NCBI RefSeq assembly: GCF_000171815.1
Contig: NZ_ABGR01000003.1
Location: 1 to 64,000, forward strand
Direction: 5' to 3'
Length of the DNA: 64,000 bases
Source: Vibrio sp. AND4
Lineage (GTDB): Bacteria > Pseudomonadota > Gammaproteobacteria > Enterobacterales > Vibrionaceae
Below the pieces are notes generated by a model. It saw only the letters and a list, made by a program, of their open reading frames with translations. It did no database searches and had not been told where the DNA came from. Made by a program: the position numbers and the translations under genes. Positions 55,649 through 63,380 of this stretch are shown here, piece after piece. The first letter of the stretch is position 1; the number at the start of each line of letters is the position of its first letter.

Positions 55649-56045
55649 ATTATCTTTATTCCACTTGAACTAACTACATGCGTATCCGCTCCCCTTCCAA
55701 TGAAAGGTAAGTCAACAAACTTTGGATAAATTAAGGACGAGCTATTCAACGCTGTAAAACAAAGTGGAAGAATAATAGGAAGCTCTATCACCTATGGTTA
55801 TATGCGTTATAACCTTACTTTTAACTGACTAAGATCAGACTAAAGCACCCCCGAAGATTGCGTTTTGATTCTGTATAGATTCAAGCCCTTCATTAAAGGC
55901 TTTCTTTTTACTTAACCCTGCTCAACAGTCGTATCTGTATGCAGAATAATAGGCTAAATATTGCGAGAAGATCTCGGTATAAGTGAACCAAAAACCTAAA
56001 TCTAACGTAAGTGCCAAGATATGAACGCACCAATGGGAAAGGGCT
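55649..56045. other. Divergent promoter region with a GGTTATA dyad
   Basis: This 397-base gap separates the FadL-type gene from the DUF6482-like gene. It contains GGTTATA-TGCGT-TATAACC at 55797-55815, a perfect seven-base dyad with a five-base spacer. No gene is seen. Confidence 0.4.
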
Positions 56046-56297
56046 ATGAATTTGTTGATTGAATCGGTTGAGGGAGGAATCTACCTCGCCTACAACGTTG
56101 AAAACCAAACACAATCACTCATCCTTAACGAAAATAAAAGCCCGCTCAGGTTCTCAAGCCTTTGTGAGGCGAGGGATCACTTTCGCGGCAGCGGCTATTC
56201 GTCAGCAAAGCTTGTCCACCTCAACGCATCTGACGAAATGTGCGGCGAGCAAATACCCTGCGACATGCCTTTAGAAATTGAATTGAGTTGGTATTGA
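56046..56297 (+). CDS. DUF6482-like small protein
   Basis: The 83-residue protein has the pattern of small cytoplasmic DUF6482-type proteins: MNLLIESVEGGIYLAYNVEN, then PLRFSSLCEARDHF, and near the end KLVHLNASDEMCG with the typical LVHxxxxDEM core. Function is unknown. GGGAAAGGG lies close before the ATG. It is followed after about 150 bases by the universal stress protein gene; some related proteins occur near stress genes, but no role can be stated. Confidence 0.7.
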   Translation: MNLLIESVEGGIYLAYNVENQTQSLILNENKSPLRFSSLCEARDHFRGSGYSSAKLVHLNASDEMCGEQIPCDMPLEIELSWY

Positions 56298-56448
56298 TAC
56301 TTGGCGATACCTTTGACTCCATAACGAATCGCGCTCTCTACTGATAATCTACCAAAGTTTTCTTTAGCAATTTCTGGAGCTTATCTGCATATTTTTTCTC
56401 CAAGACATACTATGCTATCAGTAGTGTATTCTACAAAAGAGCATGGTT

Positions 56449-56874
56449 ATGAAATACAAACATATCCTAGTCGCACTGGAACTGTCTGAAGAGAGTACTG
56501 TGTTGATTGACCGCGCTGTATCCATGGCGAATTATTTCGGTTCAGAAATTTCCTTCATTCACATCGACGGCACTCATGGCGAAATTTATCGCGAGCTCGT
56601 TGACATCAGAGCGTTTCCAGAACAAAGACCACTTGGGGAACGCTCTATGGAATATTTAAGGTCATTCAGCGATTATACAGAGCAACCGTTGAAACATTTC
56701 TTTGTCGGTACTGGTGACTTGGCTGACAAACTAGAAGTGACAATCAAAGAGCAAGAAGTAGACCTCCTCATCTGTGGTCACCACCAAGATTTTTGGAGCA
56801 AGATTATTTCTTACTCTAGACATCTTATTAACAATTCTCCGGTCGATATTCTAGTTGTGCCGATTCACGATTAG
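56449..56874 (+). CDS. Universal stress protein, UspA family
   Basis: The 141-residue cytoplasmic protein starts MKYKHILVALELSEES and has the alternating strand/helix pattern of UspA-like proteins, ending SPVDILVVPI. The ATP-binding GxxGx9GS motif of the UspFG class is replaced by a UspA-like CGHHQDFWSKIISYSRHLI stretch, so it is probably not an ATP-binding member. I use the ATG at 56449; one two codons upstream (56443) is possible but is too close to the purine-rich site. Confidence 0.87.
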   Translation: MKYKHILVALELSEESTVLIDRAVSMANYFGSEISFIHIDGTHGEIYRELVDIRAFPEQRPLGERSMEYLRSFSDYTEQPLKHFFVGTGDLADKLEVTIKEQEVDLLICGHHQDFWSKIISYSRHLINNSPVDILVVPIHD

Positions 56875-57326
56875 CGAGACCACCGCAATAATAAAACGCG
56901 TGTCCATTCGCCCTTCTGCTTGTCCTAAGTTGGTCAATGGACATTATTTTGCGTCTTTTAAGACATACCAATCGCACTAAGTAACCCGTCGTTATTGCCG
57001 CTTTAAAAGCCCTTCCTACACCCAGTCTATCTCGACAACAAACAAAGCACGATGCTCAGAATGATTAAATTCGCAACAAAAGTTGATTGTTGTTCTGAGT
57101 AATTATTTTTGTTTGTCGCATCCAGCAACAACCCATATTATCCACACCATTGAGGATATCTTTCCTTACGCTCTTTAATAATCAAGTGCCGTACTTCCTC
57201 ACTTGGCGACTCTCCTACTGATGTAAAAAATTTCCTTTTGATTCTCATTTTCTAATTTTTACAACCACCGAGCAGAGTATTAAGCACTGTGTTCAACATT
57301 ACCGTCTATTCATGTAGGGAATCATC
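56875..57326. other. Non-coding gap with a possible weak terminator
   Basis: TGTCCATT (56901-56908) and AATGGACA (56936-56943), with a 27-base loop and TTATTTT behind, could end the stress protein transcript. The rest shows no gene. The right end must hold the promoter for the gene at 57327. Confidence 0.4.
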
Positions 57327-57662
57327 GTGGATAAATATCAAGCTGCATACGCTAAGCGTCTAGAAAAGTTGAAGTACAATCGTTCACCAAGAGCTGTTGC
57401 GCGTATTTCAGCGTGGAATGCATTTTTTAACAAAGAATATGAAATTCAAGATCTAGAGTCTCAAATAGCAGACTCAGCACGTCGTCACTACGAGCAATCT
57501 GATGTTAAAAATGAAATCAGCTTTGGTTCATTTAAACGCGCATTTTATAAAGAATCGATCGTGATTTATGACCTAACCGACGGCGCTTCAATTCAGAGAG
57601 TATTTACACCGCTACTTGTGTTAACCACAGCATGGGTGCTGTTTGTGTATTTTGCTCAGTAA
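57327..57662 (+). CDS. Tail-anchored membrane protein of unknown function
   Basis: I do not recognise this 111-residue protein. It is basic and helical at the start (KYQAAYAKRLEKLKYNRSPR), contains YEIQDLESQIADSARRHYEQ, and ends with one membrane helix (VFTPLLVLTTAWVLFVYF) and a two-residue tail, so the N-terminal domain should face the cytoplasm. It is followed by two 42-codon genes on the same strand, the second overlapping the first by one base, forming a probable three-gene operon of small membrane proteins. Confidence 0.6.
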   Translation: MDKYQAAYAKRLEKLKYNRSPRAVARISAWNAFFNKEYEIQDLESQIADSARRHYEQSDVKNEISFGSFKRAFYKESIVIYDLTDGASIQRVFTPLLVLTTAWVLFVYFAQ

Positions 57663-57717
57663 CTGAAGAACCCGAATTCATCAAGCAATAGCAAAACGAT
57701 TGGTAGAGAGTTTAAGG

Positions 57718-57846
57718 ATGAAAGGAAGAAACATTGCGGCATTTGCCATTGTGGTGGCAGCATTTGTGTTTGGTTATAGCTTTAAAGCTCACCAAGAAGC
57801 AAATGGTGTCATTTACCCAACTTTTAAGAAGGAGTTTAATCTCTAA
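57718..57846 (+). CDS. 42-residue single-helix membrane protein
   Basis: This short frame begins MKGRNIAAFAIVVAAFVFGY and ends FKKEFNL. It has one membrane helix near the N-terminus and then a short hydrophilic part (HQEANGVIYPT). GAGAG lies seven bases before the ATG. Its stop codon TAA shares one base with the ATG of the next frame (TAATG), a strong sign that both are translated. Confidence 0.6.
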   Translation: MKGRNIAAFAIVVAAFVFGYSFKAHQEANGVIYPTFKKEFNL

Positions 57847-57974
57847 TGCCTAAGATTACCCTTCTTCTACTCACAACAACGGTAGCCATGGGCGTTACCG
57901 GCGCTGCCTTCTGCGTTGGTATTACGTATACATTTACGCAACTGCCAATCGAACAAATTTTATCGCACTTATAA
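57846..57974 (+). CDS. 42-residue hydrophobic protein coupled to the preceding gene
   Basis: The frame begins MPKITLLLLTTTVAMGVTGA and ends PIEQILSHL. It is one membrane helix or an uncleaved signal with a cysteine and a short tail. AAGGAG lies eleven bases before the ATG inside the preceding gene, and the start overlaps that gene's stop by one base. It is followed directly by a 13-pair hairpin and the heptamer repeats. Confidence 0.6.
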   Translation: MPKITLLLLTTTVAMGVTGAAFCVGITYTFTQLPIEQILSHL

Positions 57975-58004
57975 AATAGTAGAGCATGTCTATGCTCTAC
58001 TATT
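57975..58004 (+). terminator. Hairpin after the small-protein operon
   Basis: AATAGTAGAGCAT (57975-57987) and ATGCTCTACTATT (57992-58004) form a perfect 13-pair stem with a four-base loop directly after the last stop codon. The right arm runs into the heptamer repeats, so the tail is TATTTGC units instead of a pure T run; terminator function is likely but unproven. Confidence 0.55.
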
Positions 58005-58056
58005 TGCTATTTGCTATTTGCTATTTGCTATTTGCTATTTGCTATTTGCTATTTGC
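58001..58056. repeat. Eight exact tandem copies of TATTTGC
   Basis: Eight uninterrupted copies of the heptamer fill 58001-58056 with no base changes, between the hairpin of the small-protein operon and the 3' end of the convergent marR-like gene. A 7-base unit is not a multiple of three and is prone to slippage, so copy number should vary between isolates. Confidence 0.95.
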
Positions 58057-58091
58057 AGCTCAGTATCTGAATTTAGAAACGAAAAGCTCAA

Positions 58092-58508
58092 TCAAAATTC
58101 TTTGTTCATCTTCTGTAAACAGACAAACAATATTGCCTGATGTTCAGGGTCGATATTACGCGTTAAGTCTTGAACCAAATCTAAATGCAACTGATTGTGA
58201 TGACGATGAATCTCCTCACCTGCTGGTGTAAGCTTAACGACGATAGCACGCCGATCCTCTGGATGTGGACAACGCTCAATAAGTTCTGCTTTCACCAGCT
58301 TTTCAATTTGTACGGTCAGGGTGCCTGTTGTAATACCGAGTTTTTCGGCCAGCTCTTTCATGCGCAACGCACCATGCCCACCTAATACTTCAATCGTGTG
58401 GATTTGGGCCAGTGAATAACCGGTGTCTTTTACTACAGATTGCTCCCAAGAAGACATTTTGTCATAGAACTCGGTAAGCGTTTGATTCAGCTTTTCTAAT
58501 TCGCGCAT
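58092..58508 (-). CDS. MarR-family regulator of the CDF exporter operon
   Basis: The 138-residue protein is a MarR-type winged-helix dimer: LGGHGALRMKELAEKLGITT (helix-turn-helix entry), TLTVQIEKLVKAELIER, and the wing CPHPEDRRAIVVKLTPAGEE. Its ATG overlaps the stop of the CDF exporter gene by one base, so it is the second gene of that operon. Three dyads of TTTGA/TCAAA type in the operon promoter are its probable operators, giving autorepression. The ligand may be a metal, since the partner is a metal exporter, but no clear metal site can be read from the sequence. Confidence 0.85.
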   Translation of the reverse strand: MRELEKLNQTLTEFYDKMSSWEQSVVKDTGYSLAQIHTIEVLGGHGALRMKELAEKLGITTGTLTVQIEKLVKAELIERCPHPEDRRAIVVKLTPAGEEIHRHHNQLHLDLVQDLTRNIDPEHQAILFVCLQKMNKEF

Positions 58509-59446
58509 CAGTCAGTCGTTTGAACTTCCAAAGTTAGGTGGTTAATCTTATCAAATTTACTCAATAATTGCTTAAATTCATCCAACGTTTTGTCGCTGTG
58601 GTTGTACAGCGCAATTGCCGCAGAGTAATGATGACCACTCACCTTCCAAATGTGTAAATCAACAATTTCAGCATAAGGGGCAAGGGTCTCAGCAATCTCA
58701 TTTCGGTAGGACTTGTTGATACTCTCATCCAACAATACGGGAGCCGTTTGCTTCACTAAACCCAGAGTCCATTTACCGATGACCAAGGCACCAACAATCC
58801 CCATCATGGCATCCAACCAAACCCAACCGTAAAACTTACCGACAATCAACGCGACAATCGCCAGCAAAGACGTCAGCGTATCCGCCAACACATGCAAGTA
58901 TGCTGCGGTTAAGTTGTGGTCATGATGGTGTTCGTGCCCATGAGCATGGTGATCGTGAGAATGATGATCGTGAGAATGATGATCGTGATGGTCATGACCA
59001 TGATGATGGTGGTCATGCAGAAGTAACATACTTGCAAGGTTCACCACTAAACCAATCACCGCCACCATAATGGCTTCGTTAAACTGAATGCTTTCTGGGT
59101 TGAAGAGACGATGAATCGACTCGACCATCATCATCAATGCCACAATTCCCAAAGCAATCGCGCTAGTAAAACCCCCTAGGACACTAACCTTACCCGTTCC
59201 AAATGAGAAACGGTCATTACGAGCGTTTTGCTTCGCGTAGCGGTACGCAAACAAGGTAATACAAAATGCTGCTGCGTGGGTGCCCATATGCCAACCATCG
59301 GCCAGCAACGCCATTGAGCCAAACATGGTCCCTGCAGTAATCTCCACCACCATGGTGGTTACTGTGAGGATCAATACATAAAGCGTGCGTTTTTCACCCT
59401 TGTGGTTATGAGTTACGAAATCATGTGAATGTTGCGATACAGCCAT
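58508..59446 (-). CDS. Cation diffusion facilitator (CzcD/ZitB/DmeF-like)
   Basis: The 312-residue inner membrane exporter has six membrane helices and a C-terminal ferredoxin-like domain. Metal-site motifs are visible: ALLADGWHMGTHAAAF in helix 2 and HVLADTLTSLLAIVAL in helix 5 (HxxxD class). Between helices 4 and 5 is a very long His/Asp loop with repeated HDHHSHDHH phrases. It exports zinc, cobalt or a similar divalent ion by proton antiport. I use the ATG at 59446; a frame reaching 59524 would run through the MarR operators. The zinc-homeostasis genes upstream on the same strand make zinc the likeliest substrate (inference). Confidence 0.88.
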   Translation of the reverse strand: MAVSQHSHDFVTHNHKGEKRTLYVLILTVTTMVVEITAGTMFGSMALLADGWHMGTHAAAFCITLFAYRYAKQNARNDRFSFGTGKVSVLGGFTSAIALGIVALMMMVESIHRLFNPESIQFNEAIMVAVIGLVVNLASMLLLHDHHHHGHDHHDHHSHDHHSHDHHAHGHEHHHDHNLTAAYLHVLADTLTSLLAIVALIVGKFYGWVWLDAMMGIVGALVIGKWTLGLVKQTAPVLLDESINKSYRNEIAETLAPYAEIVDLHIWKVSGHHYSAAIALYNHSDKTLDEFKQLLSKFDKINHLTLEVQTTD

Positions 59447-59470
59447 TGCGACACTACCTTCTGGATTTAG

Positions 59471-59515
59471 TTTGATTGTCAAATTATTTGAACTTAATTT
59501 AGTTTGACTATCAAA
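59471..59515. promoter_or_regulatory. Three dyads in the CDF/marR promoter
   Basis: TTTGATTGTCAAA (59471-59483) and TTTGACTATCAAA (59503-59515) are near-identical dyads with centres 32 bases apart. TCAAATTATTTGA (59479-59491) is a third dyad overlapping the first. All lie 25-70 bases upstream of the CDF ATG, as expected for MarR-type operators. Confidence 0.7.
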
Positions 59516-59644
59516 CAATGTCAATGCCGAACGTCATCATTACCAAAAGATGACGTTAGTGGCACTCAAGGAGATAAGAAGACAAACACAGAGGGAGATG
59601 AAAAAAGAAACGCGGGCATTAATGAGAACAATGCCCGCTTAGTC

Positions 59645-60652
59645 TTAAACCAATTCGCAAGAGAGAAGCTCTGTTTCAAATTGCTCATCGATGTTGTTTG
59701 CAATCAGTTCAATTCGGCTTTCAGCGCAATCATCCAACTCCACTTCCTGTAGCCCATCCGGCGTTAGGTTATAGCCATAAATGCCATCGCCAGTAATAAA
59801 CACCGCTTTCATGCGCTCCACTTCCAACTCGACCAACAGAGGGATCAGCTTGCGGCGATCGAACACTTTATCGGGAGCAAAACGCCAACCGACACTCTGG
59901 AAACCTTCGCCTGAATTGGTCGCTTTGAGCATGCCACTCTCAGGCATTGGCATGTCTGAAGCCAACGGCTTATCACTCGCATGATGATGATGGTGATGGT
60001 GCGGCGGATGCTCATGAATGGTGGTCTCACCTTCAAATTCAGCAAACGGAATCACACCATGCTGAGCAAAAACCACCTTAGTATTCGGGCGCCCAACTTC
60101 CGCCACGTAAGCTTCTAGCTTTTGGGCATCACCCTCTTGATACAGGTCGAGCTTGTTGCCCACCACCGTATCGGCAATCGCAATTTGTTGGTTGAATGTG
60201 TCATGGTGTGTGTAGCGCTCATCTGCAAGCTTACGCGCGTCGACCAAAGTGATGTTCTTTTGTAGCGAAAGCACTTGGCGATAATGATCTGTCGACAACA
60301 CTTGCAGTACTTCTTTCGGGTGACCAAGCCCAGTTGGCTCAATCAGCAGACGGTCTGGCTTCGCTTCATTGAGCAGTTGGTTTAGGGCGATTTGCATGGG
60401 CAACCCCGCAGCGCAGCACATGCAGCCGCCGGGTACTTCACGAATAAACACTTGCTGATCCTCGTTTTGTTGCCCTTGAACTAAGCTGCCATCAACACCG
60501 ATTTCACCAAACTCATTCACTAATACCGCCCAGCGTTCGTTCTCTGGCTTATTCGCCAGTAAATTCAAAATCGCTGACGTTTTTCCTACGCCCAGAAACC
60601 CAGTAATGATGTTAGTAGGAACACCAAGTAAGGGTTGGTTCTCAGAGCTCAT
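59645..60652 (-). CDS. CobW-family zinc metallochaperone GTPase (ZigA/YciC-like)
   Basis: The 335-residue protein has the G3E GTPase features: P-loop GFLGVGKTS, the GGCMCC metal motif (CxCC) in switch I, EPTGLGHP, and NKLDL for guanine recognition. A His-rich tract (HPPHHHHHHH, about residue 216) lies between the GTPase domain and the CobW C-terminal domain. Such proteins deliver zinc to client enzymes in zinc shortage. The start at 60652 has AGGAG eight bases upstream and overlaps the gamma-carbonic-anhydrase-like gene by eleven bases. It belongs to a probable Zur-controlled operon headed by the Fur-family gene. Confidence 0.9.
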   Translation of the reverse strand: MSSENQPLLGVPTNIITGFLGVGKTSAILNLLANKPENERWAVLVNEFGEIGVDGSLVQGQQNEDQQVFIREVPGGCMCCAAGLPMQIALNQLLNEAKPDRLLIEPTGLGHPKEVLQVLSTDHYRQVLSLQKNITLVDARKLADERYTHHDTFNQQIAIADTVVGNKLDLYQEGDAQKLEAYVAEVGRPNTKVVFAQHGVIPFAEFEGETTIHEHPPHHHHHHHASDKPLASDMPMPESGMLKATNSGEGFQSVGWRFAPDKVFDRRKLIPLLVELEVERMKAVFITGDGIYGYNLTPDGLQEVELDDCAESRIELIANNIDEQFETELLSCELV

Positions 60653-61202
60653 TGGCAATTCTCCTGTAGCCTTGCACCAGCTCATGGTTTGCTGAAACCA
60701 CAGACTCTGAAAACGCCGAGTATTCCGGTGGCACTTTCGAGATACTGTTCAAATCAAAATCGACGCCAATATTGGTCATTGGCGGAACATGGAAATTCTC
60801 TGGCAAGTCTAGACCATCCACCACGCAGTTGTGACGAATAACGCATCTCTTGCCAATCACAGCATTAAACACCACCGAGTTAAAGCCAATGAACACATCA
60901 TCGCTAACTTCACACGGACCATGAATAATCGATCGATGCGCAATGGATGAGCGCTCACCAATGGTCACGGCAGCGCCTTCTTTTGAGTGAATGACCACGC
61001 CATCTTGAATGTTAGTATCACGCTTGATGACGATGGCTTCCATATCGCCTTGCTCGTTCACTTCATCGGCGCGTATCACCGCGTAAGGACCAATAAAAAC
61101 GTTATCTTCAATGATCACTTTGCCACAGATGATCGCCGTCGGGTCGATGAAGGCCGTTTCTGAAACGTCAGGCATGTGACCAGTAGGATTTCTTCTTAAC
61201 AT
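60642..61202 (-). CDS. Gamma-carbonic anhydrase-like left-handed beta-helix protein
   Basis: The 186-residue protein is built of hexapeptide repeats (AIICGKVIIEDNVFIGPYAV and further rungs) and then a C-terminal helix. Histidines at the places of the gamma-carbonic anhydrase metal ligands are visible in VVIHSKEG and IAHRSIIHG. It may hydrate CO2 or be a related metal-dependent enzyme of PaaY/CaiE type. It overlaps the CobW gene, and its position in a Zur-linked cluster suggests a replacement for a zinc-heavy enzyme when zinc is scarce, since gamma enzymes can use iron (inference). Confidence 0.85.
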   Translation of the reverse strand: MLRRNPTGHMPDVSETAFIDPTAIICGKVIIEDNVFIGPYAVIRADEVNEQGDMEAIVIKRDTNIQDGVVIHSKEGAAVTIGERSSIAHRSIIHGPCEVSDDVFIGFNSVVFNAVIGKRCVIRHNCVVDGLDLPENFHVPPMTNIGVDFDLNSISKVPPEYSAFSESVVSANHELVQGYRRIANEL

Positions 61203-61315
61203 ATTGATTTCTCTTAATTCGGTGTCATAAAGACACTCAAGCTACGACAAGATGATTTCTACAAATCGGACTTAAACAAAACGTCTATATTTAAGCTTCC
61301 GAAAAAACGCACTAT

Positions 61316-62650
61316 CTATTTGTCGAACACCAACCGCATCGCCTTAGCTGCCTGTGCATTCACTTGCTGGTCGGCATACACCAAGCTGCCATTGACCCAA
61401 GTTTTCTTGATTTGTGCGCTAAACTGATGACCCGAAAATGGCGACCAACCACAGTGGTACAAGCAGTTTTCATTGGTCACTAAGGTCGGCGTATTTGTAT
61501 CCACTAACACCAAATCCGCAAAATAGCCTTCACGAATAAAGCCACGTCGCTCAATACCGTAGCGAATAGCTGGGTTATGTGCCGTCTTTTGCACAACTTG
61601 TTCCATTGTCATACGCCCACGAGCAACGTGATCAAACAAAGATAGCAGTGCGTGCTGCACCAAAGGTAAGCCCGCTGGTGCTTGCTCGTAAGGCACCTGT
61701 TTTTCTTCCCATGTGTGAGGGGCGTGATCAGTGGCGATAATGTCAATTTGGCCAGCATTCAACGCTTTTAGAATGGCTTCGCGGTCACTTGGGTATTTCA
61801 CCGCTGGATTACATTTGATTTGGTTACCACGCTCTGCATAATCTTCATTGCTAAACCACAGATGATGAACGCAAGCTTCTGCGGTAATGTTTTTGTTCTC
61901 GATAGCGCCAGCCTCAAACAGTGCCAACTCTTTTGCTGTTGTGATGTGCAGAACATGCAGCTGACTGTTATGCTTCTTAGCCAGTTCTACCGCATAAGAG
62001 GACGACGCATAGCATGCTTCGTCATCACGCAGAACCGGATGATCTTCAATGGTGAATGCCGACTTATCTTTTCGTAGTCGGTGTGTGTTTTGCGCAATCA
62101 CAGGCCCACTCTCACAGTGCGTCACAATCAACACAGGTGAATCGCGGAAAATTTCATCTAAGGCTTGTGGCGCTTCGACCAACAAATCACCCGTAGAAGC
62201 ACCCATAAACACTTTCACGCCGCAGTGCTTCTTCGGATCAAGCTGTTTGATTTGCTCAAGATTATCTTCTGTCGCACCTAGGTAGAAAGAGTAGTTAGCA
62301 AGCGAATTTTGCTCGGCAATCGCAAATTTGCGTTCCAACGCTTCTATAGTAGTGGTTGCGGGGCTGACATTTGGCATTTCCATATAACTTGTAATACCAC
62401 CAGCAACCGCAGCCCGAGATTCTGAAGCGATTGAACCTTTGTGCGTCAGCCCCGGCTCACGAAAGTGCACTTGATCATCAATCATACCCGGAATCAGATA
62501 GCACCCTTTCGCATCAATCACCGTATCTTCCGGTTTAGCCGCGATGTTGGTTGAGATAGTTTCGATTCGCTGATCGACAATTCTCAAGTCAGTCTCAGTA
62601 ATGGTTCCTTCGTTGACGACAAGAGCGTTTTTAATCAGTGTTGCAGGCAT
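61316..62650 (-). CDS. Dihydroorotase-like amidohydrolase, zinc-responsive paralogue
   Basis: The 444-residue protein belongs to the class I dihydroorotase group: GMIDDQVHFREPGLTHKG at about 55-72, GVKVFMGAST with the lysine normally carboxylated, VTHCES, LHVLHITT and ATDHAPHT. The first metal-binding motif is QVH (Q60, H62) where most family members have HxH, so one histidine ligand is missing. It would catalyse ring closure of carbamoyl aspartate in pyrimidine synthesis or a related reaction. Dihydroorotase paralogues beside Zur are known in other bacteria as low-zinc substitutes. It follows the Zur gene by about 105 bases on the same strand. Confidence 0.85.
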   Translation of the reverse strand: MPATLIKNALVVNEGTITETDLRIVDQRIETISTNIAAKPEDTVIDAKGCYLIPGMIDDQVHFREPGLTHKGSIASESRAAVAGGITSYMEMPNVSPATTTIEALERKFAIAEQNSLANYSFYLGATEDNLEQIKQLDPKKHCGVKVFMGASTGDLLVEAPQALDEIFRDSPVLIVTHCESGPVIAQNTHRLRKDKSAFTIEDHPVLRDDEACYASSSYAVELAKKHNSQLHVLHITTAKELALFEAGAIENKNITAEACVHHLWFSNEDYAERGNQIKCNPAVKYPSDREAILKALNAGQIDIIATDHAPHTWEEKQVPYEQAPAGLPLVQHALLSLFDHVARGRMTMEQVVQKTAHNPAIRYGIERRGFIREGYFADLVLVDTNTPTLVTNENCLYHCGWSPFSGHQFSAQIKKTWVNGSLVYADQQVNAQAAKAMRLVFDK

Positions 62651-62755
62651 AGCGGTTCAGGGCTCCTTGCTGATGATGCTAGTAATTGGAAGGGATAAAT
62701 GTTAACGACGTGGTGGTGAGTGCGTAGGTAAGAGGACATTCAAAAACAAACATAT

Positions 62756-63214
62756 CTACTTGGGTTTCGCGCAGTCATCACAAACACCATTGATCTCTAG
62801 TTGAGGGCTGATAACGGTGAAACCTTTTTCTTTTGCATGGGATTGCAGACCATGAATCAAGGTTGGGTCGATGGCTTGCTCACTGATTTTGTTGCACTCA
62901 GAACAAATGAGGAATTGGGGCACTCCATGCTCGTGCTCGCAGAGAATATGAGAGCAAACGATGTATTTATTGGAGGCTTTAAGCTTATGAGCTAAGTGCT
63001 CGCCTTCAAGAAAATCCAAGATCCGATAAACTGACATAGCCGAAATATTCTTATTGAAATGGTTTTTGCAATAATCCACCAATTCATAAGCAGAAAGGGC
63101 ATTATCAGCATGGAGCAAAGCTTGCAACACCAGTTTCCTTTGCGAAGTTAACTGCTTCCCTTGAGCTTTAAAACTAACCTCTACATGCTCAATAATGGCG
63201 TCAATATCGCTCAT
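62756..63214 (-). CDS. zur: Fur-family zinc uptake regulator
   Basis: The 152-residue repressor has the Fur winged-helix fold (QLTSQRKLVLQALLHADNAL and ISAMSVYRILDFLEGEHLAH), a regulatory metal region with CSHILCEHEHG, and two structural CxxC zinc sites (CSEC, CDDC). YRILDFLEGEHLAHKL is more like Zur than Fur, and the neighbours are zinc-economy genes. A near-consensus Zur box stands 46-58 bases before the ATG at 63214, implying autorepression and control of the genes behind it. GAGG lies five bases before the ATG; a longer frame to 63238 has a weaker start. Confidence 0.88.
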   Translation of the reverse strand: MSDIDAIIEHVEVSFKAQGKQLTSQRKLVLQALLHADNALSAYELVDYCKNHFNKNISAMSVYRILDFLEGEHLAHKLKASNKYIVCSHILCEHEHGVPQFLICSECNKISEQAIDPTLIHGLQSHAKEKGFTVISPQLEINGVCDDCAKPK

Positions 63215-63259
63215 TCTCACCTCACACAAGACACACACCGCTGAATAACATTCATAATT

Positions 63260-63272
63260 GTTATGTTATAAC
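63260..63272. promoter_or_regulatory. Zur box
   Basis: GTTATGTTATAAC differs at one position from the core of the gammaproteobacterial Zur consensus (GTTATAnTATAAC), with TT and AT on the flanks as usual. It is placed to block the zur promoter and thus the zur/dihydroorotase/gamma-CA/cobW unit. Confidence 0.75.
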
Positions 63273-63380
63273 ATAAATACAAAATTCTTCAAGATAACAA
63301 CCAAGCGAAGACAACTTGGGGAGTAGCATTAAATCCGTTACTCTAATGGGATAGTATTTAAATCAGAATAACCGAAACGG

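Noticed and set aside
55797..55815. Second Zur box upstream of the FadL-type gene
   Set aside because: The GTTATA and TATAAC halves are separated by seven bases more than half a turn from the Zur spacing (five between the full arms, against one in the consensus), and the gene has no zinc link.
57916..58140. Forward frame with repeated YLLFAIC heptads across the TATTTGC array
   Set aside because: It overlaps the 42-codon gene in another frame, has no ribosome binding site, and its repeat structure is a by-product of the 7-base DNA repeat.
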